From NCBI GenBank assembly GCA_964514215.1, contig CAZEPW010000012.1:6203-70202 (forward strand): a stretch of 64,000 bases of DNA, read 5' to 3'. Made by a program: the position numbers and the translations under genes. A model generated the notes under the pieces. The model worked only from the letters and a program-made list of their open reading frames with translations, did not search any database and was not told where the DNA came from. This DNA comes from CAYQUC01 sp964514215 (GTDB lineage: Bacteria; Pseudomonadota; Gammaproteobacteria; UBA6429; Thiohalophilaceae). Position 1 is the first letter of the stretch; the number at the start of each line of letters is the position of its first letter. This document shows positions 43,096-52,310 of this stretch, in pieces.

Positions 43096-45753
43096 TTGGC
43101 GCGAAAACGGAAAACCAGACGTAAAAATACTCGAGTTAAAGGGCAGAGCATAAAGATAATTAGTGTTTATGCGTTTTTGTGTTTTGTGGTGACTTTAATA
43201 TTTAGTAATTATATTAGCCAATATGGTTTATTGTATGACGCTAGAGACTTTAGACAAAAATTTTTAGCAACTAAAGCTACAATTACGGCTACGTTATTGC
43301 AAACCAAAACTGCCGAGTACATCCATTTTCTGACGTTGATTTCTAAAGACGTATCGCTTCAGAATTTATTGATAAATCGAAAATGGCAACAAGTCAGATT
43401 ACTTGAAAAAAAATATATAAATAAGTTTTCAGGCGTTTCTAGTATCAATTTTTTACCAAAAGGATATGATGTTTTAAATAATAAAGTAAACCCGAGTATT
43501 ACTTACGCTTGTCTTGATTTAATCCACAAAGCAGAAAAAAATAAAGAAAAAACATTATTTGAACTACACGGATATAAATCTGCCCAGTCCCATATTGAAA
43601 TTGTTTATCCAATATTGGGTAACAATGTAAAAAAAGTAATTGGCACAGTTCGTTTAACATTAAAAACCAGTTTATTAGATAAATGGTTGGGCGAGGTTAG
43701 TAATCGTACCTATTTAGAGCTGGTTCAAGATGCGGGTAATAACCAATTAGTTGGAATAGCCAAGTCTAAGGATACTCAGTTTCAAGTCGGTAAGCCCATC
43801 AACGATGTCAAAATCCCCGGTACGCGCTGGCATTTAAAAATTTGGTTAGCGTCAGAATCGGAGCCATCGATTTTAAATATGTTTACACTCATCGTTATTA
43901 TCGTGAGTATCATCATTGCAGGAATAACAATTTATTTAATCACGATTAGTTTTGGACGGACGATAAAGTTAGATTTGGACACCTTTATGCAATTAGTAGC
44001 TGCTGTGGCCAAAGGTAAAAAAAATCACGATTTTAAATTGCATCTAAAAGAATTTAAAGAAGCCGCGCTTAATGTTAATAATCTGGCAAGTTATGAAGAA
44101 ATGGGGCGTGAGCGTGATGATGATTCTGAAAATATTGATACTAACTCAGTAATAACTGATGATGAAACCACCAATCCGTTATTTATTGCCGAAGATTCGA
44201 TGACTCTAGAAGTATTAGATTCTGATTCAGAGATATTAAAAAATATTGACTCAGATTTAAGCAAACCAAATTCTACCAAAACTGCAACTCAAGGAAATTC
44301 AGTGAACGAGAAACTACCCGCGACGTCAGGAGTCAGTGATACTCCTGCTGATTTTTCTGCCTCATTACCGGATGAAACAGCGGCTTTACCACCTGAAATA
44401 TTTAAGGCATATGATATTCGAGGAATTGTCGGCACGACCCTAACCAAAGAAAACATACAACTCATTGGACGGGCAATAGGTACACAGGCGATATCAAAAG
44501 GCCAAACTAAAATTGCGTTTGCGCGTGATGGTCGACTCTCTGGACCTGAATTAGGTGCAGCCTTGGTTAAGGGATTACGTTCAGCAGGAATAAATGTAAT
44601 TGATATTGGAATGGTGCCAACACCATTGCTTTATTTTGTGGCAACAACGGCAACCAATGGCACCGGTGTGATGCTTACCGGCAGTCATAATCCACCGAAT
44701 TATAATGGCGTGAAAATGATGATAGCAGGTGACACCTTATCGGGAGATGCCATTAAAGCTCTGTATCAACGAATTATCGATAAAGATTTTGTCAGTGGTG
44801 AAGGCAGTTATGACACGGCTTCTGTAAATGATACTTATCTTAAACGTGTTACCGATGATGTGAAAATGTCAAGAAAGCTTCGAGTGGTGATTGATTGTGG
44901 TAATGGTGTGGCTGGTGTTATCGCTCCTGATTTATACCGTAAAATGGGCTGTGATGTAGTTGAACTATTTTGTGATGTTGATGGTAAATTTCCTAATCAT
45001 CACCCGGATCCAAGCCAGCCAAAAAATTTAACGCATTTAATTGAAGCGGTTAAAACTCAAAAAGCCGATATTGGTTTTGCTTTTGATGGTGATGGTGATC
45101 GCCTTGGTGTTATTAGTGGTGATGGTAACGTGATTTGGCCTGATCGGTTAATGATGTTATTTGCCAGCGATGTATTAACGCGTGAAGCTGGCGCTAAAAT
45201 TATATTTGACGTTAAATGTACCAGTAACCTAACTAAACATATTTGGGAAAAAGGCGGTGAGCCTTTAATGTGGAAAACCGGGCATTCATTTATAAAAGCC
45301 AAATTAAAAGAAAGCGGCGCAATGCTTGCTGGTGAAATGAGTGGCCATATTTTCTTTAAAGAACGGTGGTATGGTTTTGATGATGCGCTATATTCTGGTG
45401 CGCGGTTATTGGAAATTTTATCGAAAGACACGCGTAAACCAAAAGTTGTTTTAGCGGAGATTCCCAATATGGTGAATACACCCGAGATACATTTAAAAAT
45501 GGCCGAGGGTGAGCATCATGCCTTTATGGAAAAATTATACGATAGTGCCGATTTTGGTAGTGCTAATATCTTAATGATTGATGGTATTCGGGCAGATTAT
45601 GAAGATGGTTGGGGATTGGTTCGCGCCTCAAATACCACACCGACGTTGGTATTCCGATTTGAAGGTAAAGATCAAGCTGCCTTAGAACGTATTCAGAAAC
45701 AATTTAAACAACAAGTATTAGCCGTTAATCCAAACCTTAAAACACCATTTTAA
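43096..45753 (+). CDS. algC: Phosphomannomutase/phosphoglucomutase with N-terminal membrane sensor-like region
   Basis: An 885-residue AlgC-type mutase. Residues about 432-885 form the alpha-D-phosphohexomutase: FKAYDIRGIVG, the phosphoserine loop TGSHNPP, the metal loop DGDGDRLG and GEMSGH. Residues 1-430 add two TM helices (about 20-42 and 258-285) around a periplasmic domain, then a long acidic, disordered cytoplasmic linker. The start is TTG 43096 with AGGA 8 bases upstream. The enzyme makes mannose-1-P and glucose-1-P for LPS and exopolysaccharide. Extended membrane versions are known from Pseudomonas relatives; the sensor role is inferred. Confidence 0.92.
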   Translation: MARKRKTRRKNTRVKGQSIKIISVYAFLCFVVTLIFSNYISQYGLLYDARDFRQKFLATKATITATLLQTKTAEYIHFLTLISKDVSLQNLLINRKWQQVRLLEKKYINKFSGVSSINFLPKGYDVLNNKVNPSITYACLDLIHKAEKNKEKTLFELHGYKSAQSHIEIVYPILGNNVKKVIGTVRLTLKTSLLDKWLGEVSNRTYLELVQDAGNNQLVGIAKSKDTQFQVGKPINDVKIPGTRWHLKIWLASESEPSILNMFTLIVIIVSIIIAGITIYLITISFGRTIKLDLDTFMQLVAAVAKGKKNHDFKLHLKEFKEAALNVNNLASYEEMGRERDDDSENIDTNSVITDDETTNPLFIAEDSMTLEVLDSDSEILKNIDSDLSKPNSTKTATQGNSVNEKLPATSGVSDTPADFSASLPDETAALPPEIFKAYDIRGIVGTTLTKENIQLIGRAIGTQAISKGQTKIAFARDGRLSGPELGAALVKGLRSAGINVIDIGMVPTPLLYFVATTATNGTGVMLTGSHNPPNYNGVKMMIAGDTLSGDAIKALYQRIIDKDFVSGEGSYDTASVNDTYLKRVTDDVKMSRKLRVVIDCGNGVAGVIAPDLYRKMGCDVVELFCDVDGKFPNHHPDPSQPKNLTHLIEAVKTQKADIGFAFDGDGDRLGVISGDGNVIWPDRLMMLFASDVLTREAGAKIIFDVKCTSNLTKHIWEKGGEPLMWKTGHSFIKAKLKESGAMLAGEMSGHIFFKERWYGFDDALYSGARLLEILSKDTRKPKVVLAEIPNMVNTPEIHLKMAEGEHHAFMEKLYDSADFGSANILMIDGIRADYEDGWGLVRASNTTPTLVFRFEGKDQAALERIQKQFKQQVLAVNPNLKTPF

Positions 45754-45794
45754 GTATTAAAATAATAGTTATTTTTTAGCAAAAAGCTCAAATG

Positions 45795-45817
45795 CGTTGA
45801 ATTTTTTTAAATCAACG
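45795..45817 (+). terminator. Weak inverted repeat after algC
   Basis: CGTTGA and TCAACG flank an 11-base AT loop, 41 bp past the algC stop. The stem is only 6 bp and no T-run follows, so it may be a weak terminator or part of the argB control region. Confidence 0.3.
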
Positions 45818-45820
45818 TAT

Positions 45821-45834
45821 TTGATCTTTATCAT
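45821..45834. promoter_or_regulatory. FNR/ANR-like box upstream of argB
   Basis: TTGAT-CTTT-ATCAT matches 9 of 10 consensus positions. A TATATT -10-like box at 45856-45861 would start transcription near 45868, so the box centre lies at about -40.5, the class II activator position. No other -35 element is evident. Confidence 0.45.
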
Positions 45835-45920
45835 GTCTTGGTCAACTAATCCATATATATTAATATTTTATTTTTTTACTTTATTGCATAGACGTATAGA
45901 AAAACTATATAGTTCACCTT

Positions 45921-46826
45921 ATGAGTTTAGACAGCAAATCAGCAATGAATATAGCGCAAGTATTAACCGAGGCGTTGCCGTATATACAACGATTTAAAAG
46001 CAAAACAATTGTAGTGAAATATGGCGGCAATGCCATGGTTGATGAAAATTTAAAAATAGGTTTTGCTCGTGATATTGTGTTAATGAAGCTTGTTGGTATG
46101 AATCCGGTTGTGGTTCATGGCGGTGGGCCGCAAATAGCTGATGTTTTATCTAAAATTGGTAAAGAAAGCAAGTTCATTAATGGCATGCGTGTTACCGATA
46201 GTGAAACCATGGATGTGGTTGAAATGGTGCTTGGTGGATTGGTGAATAAAGATATTGTTAATCTTATCAATCAACAAGGCGGTCGAGCGGTTGGTTTGAC
46301 GGGCAAAGATGGTAATTTTATTAAAGCTAGGAAATTAGCGATGACCGCTGATAATTCATTAAATGCACCTGAATTTCAATCGACAGAAATTATTGATATT
46401 GGTCATGTAGGAGAGGTGACTGCTATTGATGCCAGTGTTGTTGATATGTTGACTCAGGGTGATTTTATTCCGGTGATTGCTCCCATTGGGGTTGGGCCAG
46501 ATGGTGAGTCTTATAATATCAATGCCGATTTAGTGGCAGGTAAAGTTGCTTCTACACTGAAAGCTGAAAAGTTAATTTTATTAACCAATACTCCCGGTAT
46601 ATTAGATCATGATGAAACGTTATTAACGGGTTTAACGGCAACCCAAATTACCAAATTAATTGATAAAAAAATAATTTACGGTGGCATGTTGCCAAAAGTG
46701 AAGTGCGCATTAGAAGCTGTTCAATCTGGCGTGAATACCTCACATATAATTGATGGACGGGTAGATCATGCTGTATTATTAGAAATATTTACGGATGAGG
46801 GGGTTGGGACTCTTATGCGAGGATAA
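45921..46826 (+). CDS. argB: Acetylglutamate kinase
   Basis: A 301-residue amino acid kinase catalysing the second step of arginine synthesis. Motifs: KTIVVKYGGNAM, VVVHGGGPQI, INGMRVTD, NADLVAGKVA and GGMLPKV. Length and start are normal for the proteobacterial enzyme. It lies between algC and slmA, as in related genomes. No good ribosome-binding site is visible. Confidence 0.97.
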   Translation: MSLDSKSAMNIAQVLTEALPYIQRFKSKTIVVKYGGNAMVDENLKIGFARDIVLMKLVGMNPVVVHGGGPQIADVLSKIGKESKFINGMRVTDSETMDVVEMVLGGLVNKDIVNLINQQGGRAVGLTGKDGNFIKARKLAMTADNSLNAPEFQSTEIIDIGHVGEVTAIDASVVDMLTQGDFIPVIAPIGVGPDGESYNINADLVAGKVASTLKAEKLILLTNTPGILDHDETLLTGLTATQITKLIDKKIIYGGMLPKVKCALEAVQSGVNTSHIIDGRVDHAVLLEIFTDEGVGTLMRG

Positions 46827-46909
46827 CAAAATAAAGTAATAAATAAAGTAATTAAGTAAGAAAATAATAATATTAAAACGACAATTATAACAATAAAGTT
46901 TGAAATAAT

Positions 46910-47518
46910 ATGAATAAAAAAATTAGTAGACGTGATCAAATCCTCCAAGCACTAGCAAGAGAGCTTGAACTCCATCCTGGTGAACGCATTACCACAGCCG
47001 CATTAGCAAAATCCGTTGGTGTGTCTGAAGCTGCTTTATATCGACACTTTCCAAGTAAGGCCAAAATGTTTGAAGGCTTAATCGAATTTATTGAAGAATC
47101 GGTGTTTGGACTAATCAATCGAATCATGCAAGAAGAAAGTCATTCGGTAAAACGTTGTGAAAAAATCTTAATATTGATTTTAGGTTTTGCTGAACGTAAC
47201 CCGGGTATAACCCGTATACTTGTTGGTGATGCGCTGATTGGTGAAAACGAACGTTTGCGTAGTCGTCTAAGCCAGTTTTACGATCGAATTGAAACGCAGT
47301 TGCGGCAAATATTACGTGAAGGTGAAATGAAGCAACAACTTAACCCTACAACACCAATATCGTCAATCGCAAATATGTTTTTGGCAATTGTTGAAGGACG
47401 TTTGAATCAATTTGTTCGAAGTACATTTGAACGCAAGCCGTTACTGATGTGGGACGATCAATGGGGATTATTACAGGAAAATTTAAATTCTAAAATAGAT
47501 TTGGGTGTCGAAGTATAA
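46910..47518 (+). CDS. slmA: Nucleoid occlusion factor SlmA
   Basis: A 202-residue TetR-fold protein. The N-terminal helix-turn-helix (RRDQILQALARELELHPGERITTAALAKSVGVSEAALYRHFPSK spans about residues 6-50) and the region FAERNPGITRILVGDAL are specific to SlmA. It binds SlmA sites and blocks FtsZ ring assembly over the nucleoid. The position after argB and near pyrE is conserved. Confidence 0.94.
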   Translation: MNKKISRRDQILQALARELELHPGERITTAALAKSVGVSEAALYRHFPSKAKMFEGLIEFIEESVFGLINRIMQEESHSVKRCEKILILILGFAERNPGITRILVGDALIGENERLRSRLSQFYDRIETQLRQILREGEMKQQLNPTTPISSIANMFLAIVEGRLNQFVRSTFERKPLLMWDDQWGLLQENLNSKIDLGVEV

Positions 47519-47523
47519 TTTTG

Positions 47524-48144
47524 TTAGCGTCGTTTTTGTTGTGACTTTAAATACCGAAATCGCTCTAAATTAAATTTGTAAGATTTTTTAATTTTTGCAA
47601 TTTCTAATTTTCTTTTTTCAATATTACGATTGTTATAGAGAATTTGAGCGTCGCTATTCTTAATATCTTCAATAAGCGACTTAGGCAGTTTTTTACCGCT
47701 GCGTTCAAAATCACCAGCTCGTTCGCGCAAGGTTCTTAAATTATATTGCACATTGTTATTATTGCTTTGGGTAATATCAATTAAACTTTGCACGGCTGTT
47801 AGACGATTATCGCGCGCGATAATTAGGTCGCGTTCGGTGGTGAATGTGCGGAGTAATAAACGGTCTTTACGTTTACGCTCGGCTATTTTGGCCAGCTTTT
47901 TTTTATGCCTAGCCTCTTCGGCCAATTCTTCGGCATTTTTTGGGGCCGCGATTACTCGTACAACAACACCATTTTTGTTTAAAATTTCGATTCGCGTTTC
48001 TCGGTATGCATTCGGCACTTGGTAGCCACATTCGCGAACACCTTGTTTCGTTTTCCAACACTTAATGCCGGCATAAACTGGATTAGCAAAGATGAATGCA
48101 GCAACCAGTAAAACTAATTTAGAGAATTGCAATAGTTGAATCAT
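47524..48144 (-). CDS. Secreted coiled-coil protein with DUF4124-like N-terminus
   Basis: A 206-residue protein with a signal peptide (about residues 1-25). A short Cys-containing segment, IKCWKTKQGVRECGYQVP, resembles DUF4124 starts and may form a disulfide. The rest is a charged coiled coil rich in K, R, E and L (about 70-200). Similar proteins are found near pyrE and slmA in other gammaproteobacteria, but no function is known. Its stop is 5 bp from the slmA stop. Confidence 0.8.
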   Translation of the reverse strand: MIQLLQFSKLVLLVAAFIFANPVYAGIKCWKTKQGVRECGYQVPNAYRETRIEILNKNGVVVRVIAAPKNAEELAEEARHKKKLAKIAERKRKDRLLLRTFTTERDLIIARDNRLTAVQSLIDITQSNNNNVQYNLRTLRERAGDFERSGKKLPKSLIEDIKNSDAQILYNNRNIEKRKLEIAKIKKSYKFNLERFRYLKSQQKRR

Positions 48145-48231
48145 ATATAAACATTGTGTTTTAAAGCGTTATGTTTGAGTATAAATTATATCGTTTAATA
48201 TAGTACCTAGTTTTGTTTTAAAGAGTGAATT

Positions 48232-48981
48232 TTGTTAGATTATTTCATACTATTTGTCATATCAGTTACTGCTAATGCCTTTTCAGCGTTTGCTGGTGGT
48301 GGTGCGGGTTTATTTCAATTACCCGCGTTACTGTTTCTTGGTGCTACCTTTAGCATGGCGCTGGCAACACATAAATTAGCCAGCGTTGCACTTGGGATTG
48401 GCGCATCAATCCGACATTACCGTGAGTCGCAATTAAATCGTCGCTATATTACGATAATCTTAATCAGCGGTTTACCGGGCGTTTTTATTGGCGCCAATAT
48501 CGTGTTGTCTATCCCAGATCGATACGCAGAAATTTCTCTAGGTATTCTCACACTATTTTTAGGGATATATTCACGATTTAACGCAAAACTCGGGCAACAG
48601 CAATTATTGCAACCACTCGATAGCTATAGAGTTATTATCGGCATGTTACTGCTAATGTTTATCGGGATTTTAAATGGTTCGTTAACGTCTGGCACTGGAT
48701 TGTTTGTCACCATCTGGTTGGTAAAGTGGTTTGGGTTTGATTATAAGCATGCAGTTGCATATACCTTGATTTTAGTTGGTTTATTTTGGAATGGCTTTGG
48801 TGCATTGACACTGGGTCTACAAACGCCGATTATTTGGGAATGGGTGCCGGCATTATTGCTGGGTTCACTGTTGGGCGGTTATATTGGAGCGCACTTGAGT
48901 TTACGCCAAGGTAATAAGTGGATAAAAATCGTTTTTGAAGTGCTGAGTATTGCTGTTGGCATTAAATTAATTGTTGGCTAA
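48232..48981 (+). CDS. TauE/SafE (TSUP) family membrane permease
   Basis: A 249-residue protein with about eight hydrophobic segments. AFAGGGAGLFQLPALLFLG near the start and the internal repeat near GILNGSLTSGTGLFVTIWL are the paired TSUP signatures. Family members export sulfite, sulfoacetate or related anions; the substrate here is unknown. The start is a TTG at 48232 with AGAGTGA upstream. Confidence 0.9.
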   Translation: MLDYFILFVISVTANAFSAFAGGGAGLFQLPALLFLGATFSMALATHKLASVALGIGASIRHYRESQLNRRYITIILISGLPGVFIGANIVLSIPDRYAEISLGILTLFLGIYSRFNAKLGQQQLLQPLDSYRVIIGMLLLMFIGILNGSLTSGTGLFVTIWLVKWFGFDYKHAVAYTLILVGLFWNGFGALTLGLQTPIIWEWVPALLLGSLLGGYIGAHLSLRQGNKWIKIVFEVLSIAVGIKLIVG

Positions 48982-49048
48982 CAAGTTTGAAGGTTCAGGT
49001 TAGTAATAAAATTTCGTGCTGATAGATATTTGGTGGGAGAATCTTGAG

Positions 49049-49073
49049 ATTCCCGCTAAGATCACGCGGGAAT
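49049..49073. repeat. ATTCCCGC/GCGGGAAT intergenic palindrome
   Basis: An 8-bp perfect inverted repeat with a 9-base loop, 68 bp past the TSUP gene. This ATTCCCGC-type hairpin resembles short intergenic palindromes common in proteobacterial genomes. It lies 11 bp before copy C of the 110-bp repeat and may be part of a composite element. Confidence 0.6.
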
Positions 49074-49083
49074 GACCGTTTGT

Positions 49084-49193
49084 CATAAGCTGAGGCTTGT
49101 ATCGTAATAATGGTTATTTTTTAAAAACTAAACTTCAAAATAACCATCATTCCGGTAATATTTTGAGCCGGAATCTAGAGTTAAAACCTCAAG
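49084..49193 (-). repeat. 110-bp dispersed intergenic repeat, copy C
   Basis: The reverse complement aligns with 22456-22567 from CTTGA-GTTTTAAC to CCTCAGCTTA. Two nested inverted repeats are visible: ATTCCGG/CCGGAAT and GGTTATTTT/AAAATAACC. It is the best-preserved copy. It fills most of the gap between the TSUP gene and pyrE. Confidence 0.75.
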
Positions 49194-49245
49194 ATTATAG
49201 GCTCACGTTAATATTTTTTATACAGATCTGGGCTTAACTAGCAAT

Positions 49246-49890
49246 TTAGTTCACACCATATTGCTCGCGATAAGCTTCGATTGCCTGTAGTTGCTGCTTG
49301 TTATCACCGTGCTTGGCGAGATATTCAATTAAATCCGTCAGGCTGATAATATTGATCACTGGGATATTATAACTTTGCTCAACTTCCTGAATGGCTGATA
49401 ATTTATCTTGGCCGCGTTCTTGGCGATCCATTGAAATTACCACACCGGCAACCGTGGCACTTTCATCTTGGATGATCGAAATGGATTCACGTACAGCCGT
49501 TCCTGCGGAAATGACATCATCAATAATCAAAATATTGCCAGTAAGTGGCGCGCCCACAATCGAGCCACCTTCGCCGTGGGTTTTGGCTTCTTTGCGGTTG
49601 AAACTGTAAAACACATTTTGTTCATGCACCGCGTGTAGCGCCGCAGCACAACTACAGGCCAAAGGAATACCCTTATAAGCAGGGCCAAAAATAACATCAA
49701 ATTGAATACCCGATTCGACGATTGCAGCAGCATAATAAATGCCTAATTTGTGAAGCGCTTCTCCAGTGTTAAATAAACCGGTATTAAAAAAATAAGGGCT
49801 GACCCGTCCTGATTTTAAGGTGAATTCACCAAAGCGTAAAACATTGAACGATAGCGCAAATTCAATAAATTCTTTCTTGTAAGCTTGCAT
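49246..49890 (-). CDS. pyrE: Orotate phosphoribosyltransferase
   Basis: A 214-residue enzyme that joins orotate and PRPP to make OMP in pyrimidine synthesis. It has the PRPP motif ILIIDDVISAGTAVRES, the flexible loop FNRKEAKTHGEGG and the N-terminal FGEFTLKSGRVSPYFFN. It is divergent from the ExoIII/Crc-type gene, the same pairing as pyrE-crc in Pseudomonas. Confidence 0.97.
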   Translation of the reverse strand: MQAYKKEFIEFALSFNVLRFGEFTLKSGRVSPYFFNTGLFNTGEALHKLGIYYAAAIVESGIQFDVIFGPAYKGIPLACSCAAALHAVHEQNVFYSFNRKEAKTHGEGGSIVGAPLTGNILIIDDVISAGTAVRESISIIQDESATVAGVVISMDRQERGQDKLSAIQEVEQSYNIPVINIISLTDLIEYLAKHGDNKQQLQAIEAYREQYGVN

Positions 49891-49967
49891 AAGGAATAAA
49901 CCTAGTTACTAAGTGAGTTGATATTTGGTGTATGATACACCTTATTATAATGATACGGGTCAAATCA

Positions 49968-50741
49968 ATGCGGATTATCACAGCAAATGTAAATGGTATT
50001 CGAGCTGCAAATAAAAAAGGTTTTTTTGAATGGCTAGCAAAACAAAAAGCCGATGTAGTTTGTATCCAAGAAACCAAAGCACAAGAACACCAGCTGGAGG
50101 ATCCGGCCTTTCATCCCAAAGGTTATCACTGTTATTATTTTGATGCTGTTAAAAAAGGCTATAGTGGAGTTGCGCTCTATTGTAAAACTAAGCCCGATAA
50201 AATAACCCGGGGTTTGGGTTGGGAACATTGCGATACTGAAGGGCGCTATATTCAAGCCGATTTTGGAAAACTCAGTATTGCATCACTCTATTTGCCATCA
50301 GGTTCATCCAGCGAAGAACGTCATGCGAATAAGCTCGATTTTATGGATCGGTTAATGGACGTTTTAAAAGCGTTCCGTCGTAAAAAACGTGAATATATTA
50401 TCTGCGGTGATTGGAATATTATTCACAAAGAAATTGATATTAAAAATTTCAAAGGTAATTTAAAAAATTCGGGTGTGACCCAAGTTGAACGCGAATGGTT
50501 AGACACGTTATTCGGTGCGCGCGGTTATATTGACAGCTTCCGTGAAATAAATACCAAAGCCGATGAATATACCTGGTGGTCAAATCGTGGTCAGGCGAGA
50601 GCAAATAATGTTGGTTGGCGCATCGATTATCAAGTTGCGACACCTGTCGTTGGTATTACCGCGAAAAAAACCTCAACCTATAAAGAAAATTGGTTTTCGG
50701 ATCATGCGCCATTAACCATTGATTACGATTATCCCATTTAA
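49968..50741 (+). CDS. Exodeoxyribonuclease III-family protein, Crc-type neighbourhood
   Basis: A 257-residue exonuclease/endonuclease/phosphatase-fold protein. ATG 49968 (MRIITANVNGIRAA) matches the family start; an upstream ATG at 49932 gives an atypical extension. The catalytic set is kept: QETK, the GDWNI Asp/Asn pair and SDHAPL. In overall sequence and position beside pyrE it resembles Pseudomonas Crc, which has lost these residues. It is probably an active AP endonuclease/3' exonuclease of the XthA family. Confidence 0.92.
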   Translation: MRIITANVNGIRAANKKGFFEWLAKQKADVVCIQETKAQEHQLEDPAFHPKGYHCYYFDAVKKGYSGVALYCKTKPDKITRGLGWEHCDTEGRYIQADFGKLSIASLYLPSGSSSEERHANKLDFMDRLMDVLKAFRRKKREYIICGDWNIIHKEIDIKNFKGNLKNSGVTQVEREWLDTLFGARGYIDSFREINTKADEYTWWSNRGQARANNVGWRIDYQVATPVVGITAKKTSTYKENWFSDHAPLTIDYDYPI

Positions 50742-50759
50742 TAACTAGAATATATTATT

Positions 50760-52310
50760 ATGACTGAACAAACACCAATAAGCCAACATAGTTGGCACGA
50801 AGCCTTGCTTACCTATTTTAGGCCAAAAGTTGTGGTCATGTTATTTTTGGGTTTTTCAGCTGGCTTACCGTTATTACTTATTTTTTCGTCATTGTCGATT
50901 TGGCTGCGCGAAGCCGGTGTGGCGCGTTCTGAAGTTACCTACTTTAGTCTGGCGGCGTTAGCGTTTTCGTTTAAATTTATTTGGGCGCCGTTAATTGATA
51001 AACTGCCATTACCGATTTTAGTATCACTTATGGGTAGACGACGCAGCTGGTTATTAGTCTCGCAGCTAGCCATTGCATTGTCGATAATATCAATAGCACG
51101 GGTTGATCCGGCATATGGTTTACAAAGCATGGCTTTTGCTGTTGTCGCCTTGGGTTTTTCGGCAGCAACACAAGACATCGTGATTGATGCCTATCGCATT
51201 GAAGCAGCCGATGCGGACAACCAAGCTGCGATGTCAGCAATTTACATCGCGGGTTATCGTATTGGCATGGTCGTGTCGGGAGCCGGTTCATTGATTATTG
51301 CAGCGAAGCTTGCAACTGAACAAGGTAGTGAGGTTATATATGATTATGCTGCCTGGCAATACACCTATCTTATTATGTCCGGTTTTACTTTAGTTGGCAT
51401 CATCACAACACTATTGATTAAAGAACCACAACAAATTAAAGATGGCAGTAAATACATTCACAGCTTATTGGATTATGTTCGCTTTATATTTTTATTTGGT
51501 ATTTTTGTCAGTACTTTTATTGTGTGTTACGTGTATTTTAAAAGTTTTGGCATAAATTATTTCAGTGGTTTTATATTTGAATCCATTCGTTTATTATTTT
51601 CATTATTCGTGGCCGTGTTAGTGGCATACAGTTTAGTGCTAATGAAAATTATTAACCGCAATATGGTTTACACCACCTATGTTGAGCCTTTATACGATTT
51701 TTATCAGCGTTATAAAAATACATTCTTTTTTATCATTTTGCTTATTGGCTTATATCGCGTTTCCGATATCGTACTCGGCACAATAGCTAATATATTTTAT
51801 ACTGATTTAGGGTTTAGCAAAGAACAGATAGGCTACACCTCAAAAACCTTTGGCTTAATCATGACTATCGTCGGTGGTTTTGCTGGTGGTATTCTTAGTG
51901 TCCGATATGGCGTGAATCGCATACTATTATTAGGGGCGGTGTTATCCGCCTTAACCAATTTATTATTTATCTATTTAGCATCGGTTGGTCATGATATTTG
52001 GGCATTAACGATTGTAATCGCGGCCGATAATTTAAGTGCCGGTTTAGCGATGGCCGCTTTTGTGGCGTATTTATCCAGCCTAACCAGTTTGTCATTCACG
52101 GCAACGCAATACGCCATTTTTAGTTCATTAATGACCTTGCTGCCTAAAACGCTAAGTGCTTATTCCGGGACGGTTGTTGAACAAGTGGGTTACACCTGGT
52201 TTTTTATTGGCACCACCATTATTGGCTTGCCCGTTATTGCATTAATTTTCTATTTAATTTTAAAACAACAAAAACTATCTTCGAATAATAATTCTGTAGT
52301 GAATGAGTAA
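50760..52310 (+). CDS. ampG: AmpG-family muropeptide MFS transporter
   Basis: A 516-residue major facilitator protein with 12 or more hydrophobic segments. FLGFSAGLPLLLIFSSLSIWLREAGV, LAALAFSFKFIWAPLIDK and GRRRSWLL are the AmpG hallmarks. AmpG imports anhydromuropeptides for cell-wall recycling and beta-lactamase signalling. It begins 18 bp after the ExoIII-type gene and overlaps the next start by 1 bp. Confidence 0.93.
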   Translation: MTEQTPISQHSWHEALLTYFRPKVVVMLFLGFSAGLPLLLIFSSLSIWLREAGVARSEVTYFSLAALAFSFKFIWAPLIDKLPLPILVSLMGRRRSWLLVSQLAIALSIISIARVDPAYGLQSMAFAVVALGFSAATQDIVIDAYRIEAADADNQAAMSAIYIAGYRIGMVVSGAGSLIIAAKLATEQGSEVIYDYAAWQYTYLIMSGFTLVGIITTLLIKEPQQIKDGSKYIHSLLDYVRFIFLFGIFVSTFIVCYVYFKSFGINYFSGFIFESIRLLFSLFVAVLVAYSLVLMKIINRNMVYTTYVEPLYDFYQRYKNTFFFIILLIGLYRVSDIVLGTIANIFYTDLGFSKEQIGYTSKTFGLIMTIVGGFAGGILSVRYGVNRILLLGAVLSALTNLLFIYLASVGHDIWALTIVIAADNLSAGLAMAAFVAYLSSLTSLSFTATQYAIFSSLMTLLPKTLSAYSGTVVEQVGYTWFFIGTTIIGLPVIALIFYLILKQQKLSSNNNSVVNE

